This document shows positions 41,151-49,832 of a stretch of DNA of 64,000 nt, piece after piece. The stretch is taken from NCBI GenBank assembly GCA_028282095.1, contig JANQIP010000070.1, positions 20,734-84,733 of the forward strand, given 5' to 3'. The translations under genes and the position numbers were made by a program. Position 1 is the stretch's first letter. Every line of letters begins with the position of its first letter. The DNA is from Xanthobacteraceae bacterium. Lineage in GTDB: Bacteria > Pseudomonadota > Alphaproteobacteria > Rhizobiales > Xanthobacteraceae. The notes under the pieces were generated by a model, which was not told the origin of the DNA, made no database searches, and worked only from the letters and a program-made list of their open reading frames with translations.

Positions 41151-41804
41151 TCAGGTCTTGGCCTTATCGCCTGCGAGCGCCAGCAGAATGTCGATGCGTG
41201 CGCGCAAGTCGGCCGGCGCCTGCGGATCGGCAAGCGCCGCCTCGCCCCAGCGCCGCGCCGCCGCAAGATCGCCGTTGCGCCAAGCCGATAGGGCGAGCAG
41301 CTCGCGCGCGCTATGGCGCATCGGACCGCCAGGTTCGGCAAGCGGTTCCAGCCGGCGGCTCATCTCGGCGAAATCCGCCGTATCGACCAGCACCAAGGCG
41401 GCGCGGATCGCGGCGACATCGCGCAAGAGTTCCGGATTTGCTGTATCCTCGGCGATCCGATCGAAGGCCGCGATCGCCGATTTGTCGTCGGCCGCCGCCA
41501 ACTCCTCGGCCTCGCGCAGAATCGCGAGGCTGCGATAGGTCGGCGTGCTGTCCTCGGCGAGTTTCGCGAAGGCGTCCGCCGCCTCGGTGTGCTTGCCGTC
41601 CTCGGCAAGCTGCAGGGCCGCTTCGAACGCGGTGCCCGCATCGGCTGCGCGTTTTGCCTCGTACCACTGATAGCCGCGCCAGCCTCCGACCCCGACGACG
41701 ATCAGCACCGCAGCGGCGACGATCAGGAGGCCGTAGCGGTCCCATATTCGCCTGAGCCGTTCGCGCCGGATTTCTTCGTCGACTTCGCGGAAAATGTCGG
41801 TCAC
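41151..41804 (-). CDS. tetratricopeptide/YfgM-like membrane protein
   Basis: FREVDEEIRRERLRRIWDRYGLLIVAAAVLIVVGVGGWRGYQWYEAKRAADAGTAFEAALQLAEDGKH. Confidence 0.85.
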   Translation of the reverse strand: MTDIFREVDEEIRRERLRRIWDRYGLLIVAAAVLIVVGVGGWRGYQWYEAKRAADAGTAFEAALQLAEDGKHTEAADAFAKLAEDSTPTYRSLAILREAEELAAADDKSAIAAFDRIAEDTANPELLRDVAAIRAALVLVDTADFAEMSRRLEPLAEPGGPMRHSARELLALSAWRNGDLAAARRWGEAALADPQAPADLRARIDILLALAGDKAKT

Positions 41805-41857
41805 GCGTCAACTCGCCTTTCGCGCCGGTCTTCGATCTGCTGCCGGCCAGTTTTTCG

Positions 41858-41970
41858 ATTCTGACGGTCCGGTCCCGGACCGTCAGAATGGACCATCAGC
41901 TAATCCGATGCTTTGTGATACGGCACCAACACGATGAGGCGCGCTCAAGCGTTGGTGCCGCTCCCCTAGC
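41858..41970 (-). repeat. family D composite, inverted
   Basis: CTGACGGTCCGGTCCCGGACCGTCAGAATGGACCATCAGCTAATCCGATGCTTTGTGATACGGCACCAACACGATGAGGCGCGCTCAAGCGTTGGTGCCGC. Confidence 0.85.
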
Positions 41971-42030
41971 CTAGCGGTATGGCAAGGGCAAGGCAAAACG
42001 CCGCCAACACTGCGCCTTAACGCTTTGCGC

Positions 42031-42858
42031 TCACGTCGGTTTCTTCTTCATCGCATAGACATTTTCGGGCCCCGGAAAGGTGCGCGCGCGCACCTCGCTC
42101 GCATAAGATTCGACCGCGGCGTCAATCGACGGGCCGAGCTCGCTGAAGCGTTTCACGAATTTCGGCACGCGCGGCGACAGACCGAGCATGTCCTCGAGTA
42201 CCAGCACCTGCCCGTCACAGGCAGGACTCGCACCGATGCCGATGGTCGGGATCGGGATCTCAGCCGTGATATGCGCGGCGAGCGGTTCGGCCACCGCTTC
42301 GACCACGACCGCAAAGGCGCCGGCATCGGCGACTGCGCGTGCATCCGCCTCGATCGGAGCCCATTCGCCCCTGTCCCGCCCCTGCGCCCGGAAGCCGCCG
42401 AGCGCGTTCACCGATTGCGGCGTCATCCCCACATGCGACATCACCGGAATACCGCGTTCGACCAGGAAGGCGATGGTCTCGGCCATGCGCTCTCCGCCCT
42501 CGAGCTTGATCGCGCCGCAACCGGTCTCCTTCATCACCCGCGCTGCGGAGAGGAAGGCCTGCTCCTTCGATGCCTCATAGCTCCCGAACGGCATGTCGAT
42601 GACGACGAGCGCCCGGCGCGAGCCGCGCATCACCGCATGGCCCTGCAGGATCATCATATCGAGCGTGACCGGGATCGTCGTCTCGAAGCCATGCATCACC
42701 ATGCCGAGCGAGTCGCCGACCAGGATCATGTCGCAATGGCGATCGAGGATGCGCGCGGTATGCGCATGGTAGGCGGTGAGCATGACGATCGGATCGGCGC
42801 CCTTGCGGGCGCGGATCGCCGGAGCGGTGAGCCGCTTTTCTTCTGCATGTGCCGACAT
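42031..42858 (-). CDS. panB: 3-methyl-2-oxobutanoate hydroxymethyltransferase
   Basis: [53 protein letters not shown]...[22 protein letters not shown]. Confidence 0.97.
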   Translation of the reverse strand: MSAHAEEKRLTAPAIRARKGADPIVMLTAYHAHTARILDRHCDMILVGDSLGMVMHGFETTIPVTLDMMILQGHAVMRGSRRALVVIDMPFGSYEASKEQAFLSAARVMKETGCGAIKLEGGERMAETIAFLVERGIPVMSHVGMTPQSVNALGGFRAQGRDRGEWAPIEADARAVADAGAFAVVVEAVAEPLAAHITAEIPIPTIGIGASPACDGQVLVLEDMLGLSPRVPKFVKRFSELGPSIDAAVESYASEVRARTFPGPENVYAMKKKPT

Positions 42859-42866
42859 GATTGAGA

Positions 42867-43451
42867 TCAACCCCCGAAGGCTGAGACGCCGATGACGTAT
42901 GGGTGGAAGAGGAAGCCGAGAGCGAGGTAGACGAGCGTCCCGACAATGACCGCGAGGAGGTCCTTGCGCCACCCCCCGACAGGGATTGCCGGGCCGCCGA
43001 GATCGGTGCGTCGTTTCAAGCTAATGCGATCATATACAGCCCAGGCGAGGATCGATCCGAATAAAATGATCGAGCCGAGATCGCCGTTCGATATGAGGTG
43101 GGCCACCGCCCACAGTTTTATCCCGACCAGCGTCGGATGCTTCAATACCCTCTTGATATTGCCGGGCGAATAGGTGGCGGCGATGAAGATGAACGCGGGC
43201 AGATTGAGCAATGCCGTGAGATGGTGCGTCCACGATGGTGGGTCCCACACCGGGGTCCATTCGTCGTAGCGATATAGGTCATAGCCATAAGCGATGAGGA
43301 CGATTCCGGGGATTGCGAGCAGTGCAAACAAACCCTGGTAGGGGATTCGTCCGATCCGTTCGACGAGGGCATCGCGCTGTTTGCGCATGGTCGCGAAGAC
43401 ATGAGGGCCGATAAAGAGCACGAGACCGACGACGAGAAGGACAAGACCCAT
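42867..43451 (-). CDS. NnrU family membrane protein
   Basis: [48 protein letters not shown]...[44 protein letters not shown]. Confidence 0.92.
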   Translation of the reverse strand: MGLVLLVVGLVLFIGPHVFATMRKQRDALVERIGRIPYQGLFALLAIPGIVLIAYGYDLYRYDEWTPVWDPPSWTHHLTALLNLPAFIFIAATYSPGNIKRVLKHPTLVGIKLWAVAHLISNGDLGSIILFGSILAWAVYDRISLKRRTDLGGPAIPVGGWRKDLLAVIVGTLVYLALGFLFHPYVIGVSAFGG

Positions 43452-43748
43452 TCAGAAGCTCCTGATCAGACTCCCGCCGATTTGTGCAGTGCGGGCGGCC
43501 GGAGTAGAGGCGATCGAACCCGCCGAAGCAAGCCGGACTCGATTGGACCGCAGACGAAATGCCGCCGATCCTGTTCCGGCGTTGCGCCGCAATCGCTTCG
43601 GTACGAGGTGGAAAAAGCGCAAGCACGCGCGCAGGCTATCGAGGCAAAACGGATAGATTGCCGACATCATCGGGCAACCATCCCGTTAGCCGGTGCCCGG
43701 CGAACTCGGTTGGCATATGTAACAATCACCTCGACTCTGCTAAATCTC

Positions 43749-43782
43749 GCCGGCTTGCCGGCTTGCCGGCTTGCCGGCTTGC
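43749..43782. repeat. octamer tandem repeat (GCCGGCTT)x4.25
   Basis: Four perfect copies of GCCGGCTT at 43749-43780 plus gc. Confidence 0.95.
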
Positions 43783-43810
43783 GTCGATTCCGGAGAGTGG
43801 AGGATTCGAC

Positions 43811-44884
43811 ATGGAACGTTCGGCCGATGCTGCGGCACCGTTCAAACGCGTGACGTCGCCGCGGCGAATGCTCGTCAGCCTCCTTTCGACGCTCCTCATC
43901 TTTGGCTGGATCGCCACGGCGCTCGCCGTCGAAGCGACCGCCGCACAGGTCAAGCGCGTCGCCATGATCGGCTTCACCGTCTCCGACATGGAGCGGTCAG
44001 TCGCGTTCTACGAGCGCCTGTTCGGATTCAAGAAGGTTGCCGAGTTCGAGGTCACCGGCACCGCCTATGACACGCTCAGCGGCGTGTTCGCCAGCAATAT
44101 GAAGATCGTCCATCTACAGCTCGGCGATCAGACCGTCGAGCTCACGCAATTTGTCTCGCCGAAAGGGCGGCCGATACCGGTCCCCTCGCACAGCAATGAC
44201 CTGTGGTTCGAGCACATGGCGATCGTCGTCAGCGACATGGAGAAGGCCTATGACGTGCTCCGTCGCAACGGCGTGCGACAGATTTCTCCCGAGCCGCAGA
44301 CCATCCCCAAATCGAATGTCCCCGCCGCCGGCATCAAGGTGATCAAGTTCCGCGATCCTGACAATCACGACCTCGAGCTGATCTATTTCCCCAAGGGCAA
44401 GGGGAATGCGCGCTGGCATCAAGCCACCGACCGCCTGTTCCTCGGCATCGACCACACCGCGATCACGGTCAGCAATACCGAGCAAAGCCTCAAATTCTAC
44501 CGCGACCTGCTCGGAATGAAGGTTGCCGGCAAGAGCCTGAACACCGGAATCACGCAAGAGCGGCTCGATGGGCTATTCAACGCGCGCGTCCGCGTGACCG
44601 CCGTCGTGCCGGAAACCTATCCGCCCCATGTCGAGTTTCTGCAGTATGAAACGCCCCCCGGTGGCCGCCCGATGCCGCTCGACACCAAGGCGAACGACCT
44701 GTGGCATTGGCAGACCAGCCTGGTGGTGGAGGACGTCGACGCCGCGGCGAAAACGCTGCGCTCCGCCGGTGTCCGGTTCGTTTCCCCCAAAGTCGTCGCC
44801 GTTCCCAATCCTGAATTGGGTTTTGCGCGGGGTGTCATGGTGTTGGACTCCGACGGTCATGTGATGCGTTTGGTGCAGCCTTAG
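43811..44884 (+). CDS. double VOC-domain (glyoxalase/bleomycin resistance fold) protein with N-terminal hydrophobic segment
   Basis: Two VOC repeats: VAMIGFTVSDMERSVAFYERLFGFKKV and GIDHTAITVSNTEQSLKFYRDLLGMKV; ATG 43811 preceded by GTGGAGGA. Confidence 0.85.
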   Translation: MERSADAAAPFKRVTSPRRMLVSLLSTLLIFGWIATALAVEATAAQVKRVAMIGFTVSDMERSVAFYERLFGFKKVAEFEVTGTAYDTLSGVFASNMKIVHLQLGDQTVELTQFVSPKGRPIPVPSHSNDLWFEHMAIVVSDMEKAYDVLRRNGVRQISPEPQTIPKSNVPAAGIKVIKFRDPDNHDLELIYFPKGKGNARWHQATDRLFLGIDHTAITVSNTEQSLKFYRDLLGMKVAGKSLNTGITQERLDGLFNARVRVTAVVPETYPPHVEFLQYETPPGGRPMPLDTKANDLWHWQTSLVVEDVDAAAKTLRSAGVRFVSPKVVAVPNPELGFARGVMVLDSDGHVMRLVQP

Positions 44885-44985
44885 AGCATGATCCCGAAAA
44901 GTTGGCAGACTTTTCGGAAAAGATCATGCGACAAAAAAAGAGAAATGGAGTGCGATCGATTCAATCTGGATGGATCGCACTCTAG
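44881..44985 (-). repeat. family A element, full copy, inverted
   Basis: TTAGAGCATGATCCCGAAAAGTTGGCAGACTTTTCGGAAAAGATCATGCGACAAAAAAAGAGAAATGGAGTGCGATCGATTCAATCTGGATGGATCGCACTCTAG. Confidence 0.92.
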
Positions 44986-45021
44986 ACCCGGCATGGCGTC
45001 TGCGGCGCCGGCCGAAAGGAC

Positions 45022-45156
45022 ATGACGCAATGGGCGCCATCGACCCGAGCCCTGCCCTTCATCGCCCGATCCTGTCTGGTGCTGTTGTTTCCGGTCAGCG
45101 CTCTCGACAAGATCTTTGATTACGACAATGCGGTTGGCCAGGCCGCGGCCGCGTAA
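45022..45156 (+). pseudogene. short ORF resembling the N-terminus of a DoxX family protein (probable remnant)
   Basis: MTQWAPSTRALPFIARSCLVLLFPVSALDKIFDYDNAVGQAAAA*, 44 aa, truncated relative to a DoxX domain. Confidence 0.5.
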
Positions 45157-45245
45157 CTGAAGAATAATCAGTTCTCACTAAGGTCGCTTGATACCACGCT
45201 TCAAAGCAGGTCGCTCATCGTCCACGAACCGTAGGAGATACGACA

Positions 45246-46652
45246 ATGGATGCCGACGTTGTGCTTCTGTCGCGTATCCAGTTCGCGTTCCTGGTCACGT
45301 TCCACATCATCTTCCCCTCCTTCACGATCGGCCTTGCCGCCTGGCTCGCCACCATCGAGGGTATGCGGCTTGCCACCGGCAATCCGGTCTATCGGCGGGT
45401 GTTCGATCTATGGCTGAAAGTGTTCGCCGTGTCCTTCGGCCTGGGCGTCGTCAGCGGCATCGTCATGGCCTTCCAGTTCGGCACCAACTGGAGCGCGATG
45501 TCGGAGAAGATGGGTCCGATTCAGGGACCGCTGCTCGCCTATGAGTCGTTCACCGCCTTTCTGCTCGAAGCGACCTTTCTCGGCGTCCTCCTGCTCGGCC
45601 GCGGCCGGGTGCCACCGCTGTTCTATTTGTTTTCCTGTTGGATGGTCGCGCTCGGCACCATGGCCTCCTCGTTCTGGATCATGTGCAACAATAGCTGGAT
45701 GCAGGTCCCGCTCGGCCATGAGTTCGTCGACGGCAAGCTGATCCCGGCCGACTGGTGGGCCATCGTCACCGGCCCGATCGTCATGATTCGCTGGCCGCAT
45801 ATGTTGTTCGGCGCTTTCCTCACCACCGGCATGAGCATCATCGCCACGGCGGCATGGTACATGTTGCGCGACCGCCATCGGGAGGAGGCGCGGGTGATGA
45901 TGCATTGGGGGCTTGGCCTGGTCGCAGCGCTGATCCCGGTGCAGCTTTTCGTCGGTCACCTGACCGGCGAGTATGTCCACAAACACCAGCCGGCGAAGTT
46001 CGCGGCGATCGAGGCGCGCTGGAAGACGCAGCAACCGGCCTCCGAGGTGTTGATCGCGATTCCCGATGTCGCCGCGGAGCGCAATCTGTTTGCGATCGAA
46101 ATACCGAAGCTCGGTAGCTTCATTGCATCCGGCACCTGGGATTCGCGCGAGGTCGGCCTTGAGGAGTTCCCCAAGGAAGACCGCCCGCCCGTGCTGATTC
46201 CGTTCTTCGCCTTCCGCATCATGGTGGGGATGGGACTGATCATGCTGGCGATTTCGTGGGTCGGCCTGTTCCTGTGGTGGCGCGGCACGCTTGAGACGTC
46301 ACGCTGGTTCCTGTGGCCGGCATTCCTCGCATTCCCCACCGGGTTCGTTGCGGTGATCTCGGGTTGGTACACCGCGGAGGTCGGCCGCCAGCCCTGGATC
46401 GTCTACGGGCTGATGCGCACCAGCGAAGGAATCACCCCCTCGCTCACGGTGGACGCCGTGGTGTTCTCGCTCATCTGTTATGCCGTGGTGTATGTGACCA
46501 TCTTCTCGTTCGGCTCCGCCTATATCTATCGTTTGTTGCGCGACGGTCCGTATGAGGTGATGACCGGGCCGCGCGGGGCAACGCCCAACCGTCCGATGGC
46601 GTTCGGCGACCCGGCGACGACGACCGGCCGCAACATTCGCCCGGCGGAGTGA
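45246..46652 (+). CDS. cydA: cytochrome bd-type ubiquinol oxidase subunit I (short Q-loop, CIO-like)
   Basis: RIQFAFLVTFHIIFPSFTIGLAAWLA...GIVMAFQFGTNWSAMS...LGTMASSFWIMCNNSWMQVP...VISGWYTAEVGRQPWIVYGLMRTSEG. Confidence 0.97.
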   Translation: MDADVVLLSRIQFAFLVTFHIIFPSFTIGLAAWLATIEGMRLATGNPVYRRVFDLWLKVFAVSFGLGVVSGIVMAFQFGTNWSAMSEKMGPIQGPLLAYESFTAFLLEATFLGVLLLGRGRVPPLFYLFSCWMVALGTMASSFWIMCNNSWMQVPLGHEFVDGKLIPADWWAIVTGPIVMIRWPHMLFGAFLTTGMSIIATAAWYMLRDRHREEARVMMHWGLGLVAALIPVQLFVGHLTGEYVHKHQPAKFAAIEARWKTQQPASEVLIAIPDVAAERNLFAIEIPKLGSFIASGTWDSREVGLEEFPKEDRPPVLIPFFAFRIMVGMGLIMLAISWVGLFLWWRGTLETSRWFLWPAFLAFPTGFVAVISGWYTAEVGRQPWIVYGLMRTSEGITPSLTVDAVVFSLICYAVVYVTIFSFGSAYIYRLLRDGPYEVMTGPRGATPNRPMAFGDPATTTGRNIRPAE

Positions 46653-47671
46653 TCGCCATGGATGCCAACACACTCGCTCTGTTCTGGGCCGGCGTTATCG
46701 CCTTCGCCATCTTCGTCTATAACGTGCTCGACGGCTATGATCTCGGCGTCGGCGTGCTGTTCGGCACGACCGGCGACGAGGATCGGCGCGACCGGATGAT
46801 GTCGTCGATCGCACCGTTCTGGGACGGCAATGAGACTTGGCTGGTCGTCATCGGAGCGTCGTTGTTCGGCGCCTTTCCGGCGGTCTATGCGGTCTTCCTC
46901 TCGGCATTCTACATACCGGTGGTGCTGCTGCTGATCGGGCTGGTCTTTCGCGGTGTCGCTTTCGAGTTTCGTTACCGCACCGAGCACGGCCGCTGGCTCT
47001 GGGACGGAGGATTCTTCCTCGGCTCGTTCGTCGTTGCCTTTGTGCAGGGCGCCGCAATCGGCACCATGATCCGCGGCATCCCGGTGACCGACGGCCAGTT
47101 TGCCGGCGGCCCGTTCGACTGGCTCGCGCCGTTCCCGATTCTCTGCGGCATCGGTCTCGTGTGCGGCTATGCTCTGATCGGCGCCTCCTGGCTGGTGCTC
47201 AAGAGCGACGGCGACCTGCGCGCCTGGGCCTATCGGCGCATCCCCTGGTTGGTGGCGGGCGTCGTCGTGTTTCTGACTGTCGCATTCGCAACAACCATCG
47301 ATATTCGCGACCAAATCGGGGACATTGTTCGCCGCCTCGAGGCGAGTTTCGGCGATCGCGCCTGGGCCGCAGCGTTTCCGGCCATCGGTGTGCTCGCCCT
47401 GATCGGCGTGCTCGTCGGCGCGCGCAAGCAGTGGGACGGCTTGCCGTTTCCGATGACGGCCCTGTTCTTCCTGATGTCGCTGCTCACGCTCGCGGCGATG
47501 TTCTGGCCCTACATGATTCCCTATTCGATCACTGTGCAAAACGCCGCGGCGCCCGCCCAGTCGCTCGAATTCATGCTTTATGCTGGTGTAGTTGTACTTC
47601 CGGTGATCATCGCCTACACGGTCGTGGTATATTGGATTTTCCGCGGCAAGCTGCGGCGCGGCTATTCCTAG
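46649..47671 (+). CDS. cydB: cytochrome bd-type ubiquinol oxidase subunit II
   Basis: AIFVYNVLDGYDLGVGVLFGTTGDEDRRDRMMSSIAPFWDGNETWLVVIGASLFGAFPAVYAV; overlaps or abuts cydA stop. Confidence 0.97.
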   Translation: MIAMDANTLALFWAGVIAFAIFVYNVLDGYDLGVGVLFGTTGDEDRRDRMMSSIAPFWDGNETWLVVIGASLFGAFPAVYAVFLSAFYIPVVLLLIGLVFRGVAFEFRYRTEHGRWLWDGGFFLGSFVVAFVQGAAIGTMIRGIPVTDGQFAGGPFDWLAPFPILCGIGLVCGYALIGASWLVLKSDGDLRAWAYRRIPWLVAGVVVFLTVAFATTIDIRDQIGDIVRRLEASFGDRAWAAAFPAIGVLALIGVLVGARKQWDGLPFPMTALFFLMSLLTLAAMFWPYMIPYSITVQNAAAPAQSLEFMLYAGVVVLPVIIAYTVVVYWIFRGKLRRGYS

Positions 47672-47781
47672 ACCGCGTCGCAATGACCGCCGGGCCGAAT
47701 CACGAATAAGAACCCGCGTTCAAGCGGGTCGACGACAGCGGCCCCGGGCAACCGGGAACCGTCGACGACGGGAGGAACGGC

Positions 47782-49560
47782 ATGGGTGGGGTGCAAACCG
47801 CAGAGCAAGCGACGACAATCAATGCTGTGGACGAGATTCTCGGTCCGACGCTTTCAAGCGGCCGCGGCGGCGATGTCGCGATCCTGTTCGGCGATGACGC
47901 GATCACCTTCGAGCAGCTCGACGGCGAGGTGAACCGGTTCGCCAACGCGCTACAGCCTTATCTCTCCAAGGGCGACCGGGCACTGATCCTCCTGAAGGAC
48001 AGCCCGGATTTCGTTACGGCCTTTCTCGGCATCATGCGCATCGGCGCGGTGGCGGTCCCGATGAGCATGCGTCTGACCGCCGACGACACCGGCTTCATCA
48101 TTGCCGATAGCGGGGCGAAAGTCCTGATCATCGACCATGACTACCTGCCGCTCTATCGCCGTGCCGCGAGCTCGTACGGTCTTCGTCCCGACCTTGTGGT
48201 GGTCCGGGGACAAACAATGGAGGGCACCCGGGCGCTTGCCGACCTTCTGGCGGGCGTCGGCTGCGAACGGCCGAACGTGTCGACGACGACCGACGACATG
48301 GCGTATTGGCTCTATTCTTCCGGAACCACCGGTAAGCCGAAGGCCGTCATCCATGTCCATGGCGGTCTGTCGACCGGCGATGACTTCCTTGCGGCCTTCG
48401 GTTTCGGGCCGGGCGAGCGAATCTTCTCGTCGTCCAAGCTGTTCTTCGCCTACGCGCTCGGCCATGTCCTGATCGGCGGCCTGCGCAGCGGCTCGACCAT
48501 CATCCTGTTCGAAGGCTGGCCCGATGGCGAGGTGATCGCGAGGATCGTGGAGCGCTATCGCCCGACCATCATGGTCAGCGTCCCCGCGTTCTACCGCGGC
48601 CTGTTGCGCGACGGGCTCGCCGATCGCCCGTGCTTCAAGGCGGTGCGCCATTACATGTCGGCAGGCGAAGCCTTGCCCGAGAGCCTTTATCGCCGCTGGC
48701 TGGAGGCAACCGGCCTTCCCATCGTGGAAGGCATCGGCGCGACCGAGACGGTTTTCCTCATGGTCGGAGGGACCCCGGCCGAGCACCGCGCCGGCGCAAC
48801 CGGCAAGCCCTATTCCCATTGCGAGGCGCGTCTCCTCGATTTCGACGAGCGGCCGGTCACACAGATCGACTCCCCCGGAATTCTGTGGGCGAAGATGGGC
48901 TCGCTCGCGCGGGGATATTGGGGGCAGCCGCAGAAAACCGCCGCGGCGTTCCAGAACGGATGGTACCGCACCGGCGATGTGTTCACCGTCGACCGTAATG
49001 GTTGGTGGTATCACCAAGGCCGCGCCGACGATCTTCTGAAAGTATCCGGCCAGTGGGTGAGCCCGTCCGAGATCGAAGAATGCGCCATGTCCGTTTCCGG
49101 CGTTTCCGACGCGACCGTGGTCGGTGCGCGGGATGCGGACGGCCTGGTGCGCCTGACCCTGTTCCTGGTCGCGCCGACCGAAGATCCGCATCGGCTGCAT
49201 AGGAAGGTGCAGGCGAAGCTTCTCGGAACCTTGTCGCAGTACAAGTGTCCGCGCCGGGTCGTCTTCATGGATGCGATCCCGCGCACCGCCACGGGCAAGA
49301 TCAGGCGCTTTGAGCTGCGCAATTGGGTCTTAGGCCGTTTCATGATGCGATTCATGGATCGGCTTGGTCTCGACGCGGCTGAGCTCGAAGAGACGGATCC
49401 TGACCTGTTCCGCGACATGCAGGGCAAATGCGCCATGTGCGGAAGCCTTGACCGTTGCGCCGGCGATCTTGAGCGGGGCGCCTCGGAGGAAGAGTTCGCC
49501 GAATACTGCCCCAACGCCGATATTCTCGTCTCATTGCGGGTCGCCGAACGCCCGCTTTGA
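47782..49560 (+). CDS. benzoate-CoA-ligase-like AMP-binding enzyme fused to a C-terminal DUF6455-like Cys-rich domain
   Basis: YSSGTTGKPKAVIHVHGG, GWYRTGDVFTVDRNGWWYHQGRADDLLKVSGQWVSPSEIE, RTATGKIRRFELR, then MMRFMDRLGLDAAELEETDPDLFRDMQGKCAMCGSLDRCAGDLERG...EYCPNADIL. Confidence 0.88.
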   Translation: MGGVQTAEQATTINAVDEILGPTLSSGRGGDVAILFGDDAITFEQLDGEVNRFANALQPYLSKGDRALILLKDSPDFVTAFLGIMRIGAVAVPMSMRLTADDTGFIIADSGAKVLIIDHDYLPLYRRAASSYGLRPDLVVVRGQTMEGTRALADLLAGVGCERPNVSTTTDDMAYWLYSSGTTGKPKAVIHVHGGLSTGDDFLAAFGFGPGERIFSSSKLFFAYALGHVLIGGLRSGSTIILFEGWPDGEVIARIVERYRPTIMVSVPAFYRGLLRDGLADRPCFKAVRHYMSAGEALPESLYRRWLEATGLPIVEGIGATETVFLMVGGTPAEHRAGATGKPYSHCEARLLDFDERPVTQIDSPGILWAKMGSLARGYWGQPQKTAAAFQNGWYRTGDVFTVDRNGWWYHQGRADDLLKVSGQWVSPSEIEECAMSVSGVSDATVVGARDADGLVRLTLFLVAPTEDPHRLHRKVQAKLLGTLSQYKCPRRVVFMDAIPRTATGKIRRFELRNWVLGRFMMRFMDRLGLDAAELEETDPDLFRDMQGKCAMCGSLDRCAGDLERGASEEEFAEYCPNADILVSLRVAERPL

Positions 49561-49621
49561 AGCGTTTTCGGGCGAAGTGGGAACCGGTTCGCCGTAGAAA
49601 ACGCGACCAACAACATCTTCA

Positions 49622-49765
49622 CCTCTCCCCGCTTGCGGGGAGAGGTCGACGCGCGAAGCGCGGCGGGTGAGGGGCGAGCAGCCCGGGCGAAGAGGAAGAG
49701 GCCCCTCATCCGGCTCGCGGCAAGCGCCGCTCGCCACCTTCTCCCCGCGAGCGGGGAGAAGGAAA
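49622..49765. repeat. CTCCCCGC..GCGGGGAG type intergenic repeat pair upstream of recG
   Basis: CTCTCCCCGCTTGCGGGGAGAGGTCGACGCGCGAAGCGCGGCGGGTGAGGGGC...CCCCTCATCCGGCTCGCGGCAAGCGCCGCTCGCCACCTTCTCCCCGCGAGCGGGGAGAAGG. Confidence 0.9.
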
Positions 49766-49832
49766 ACGCGACCACAGAAAAATTCGGAGCGAATTTCGAT
49801 TCCGGCGAAACACAATTCGCTTTAGATGAAGC

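Noticed and set aside
45160-45245. FNR/Anr box upstream of cydA
   Set aside because: TTGATACCACGCTTCAA does not have the TTGAT-N4-ATCAA spacing.
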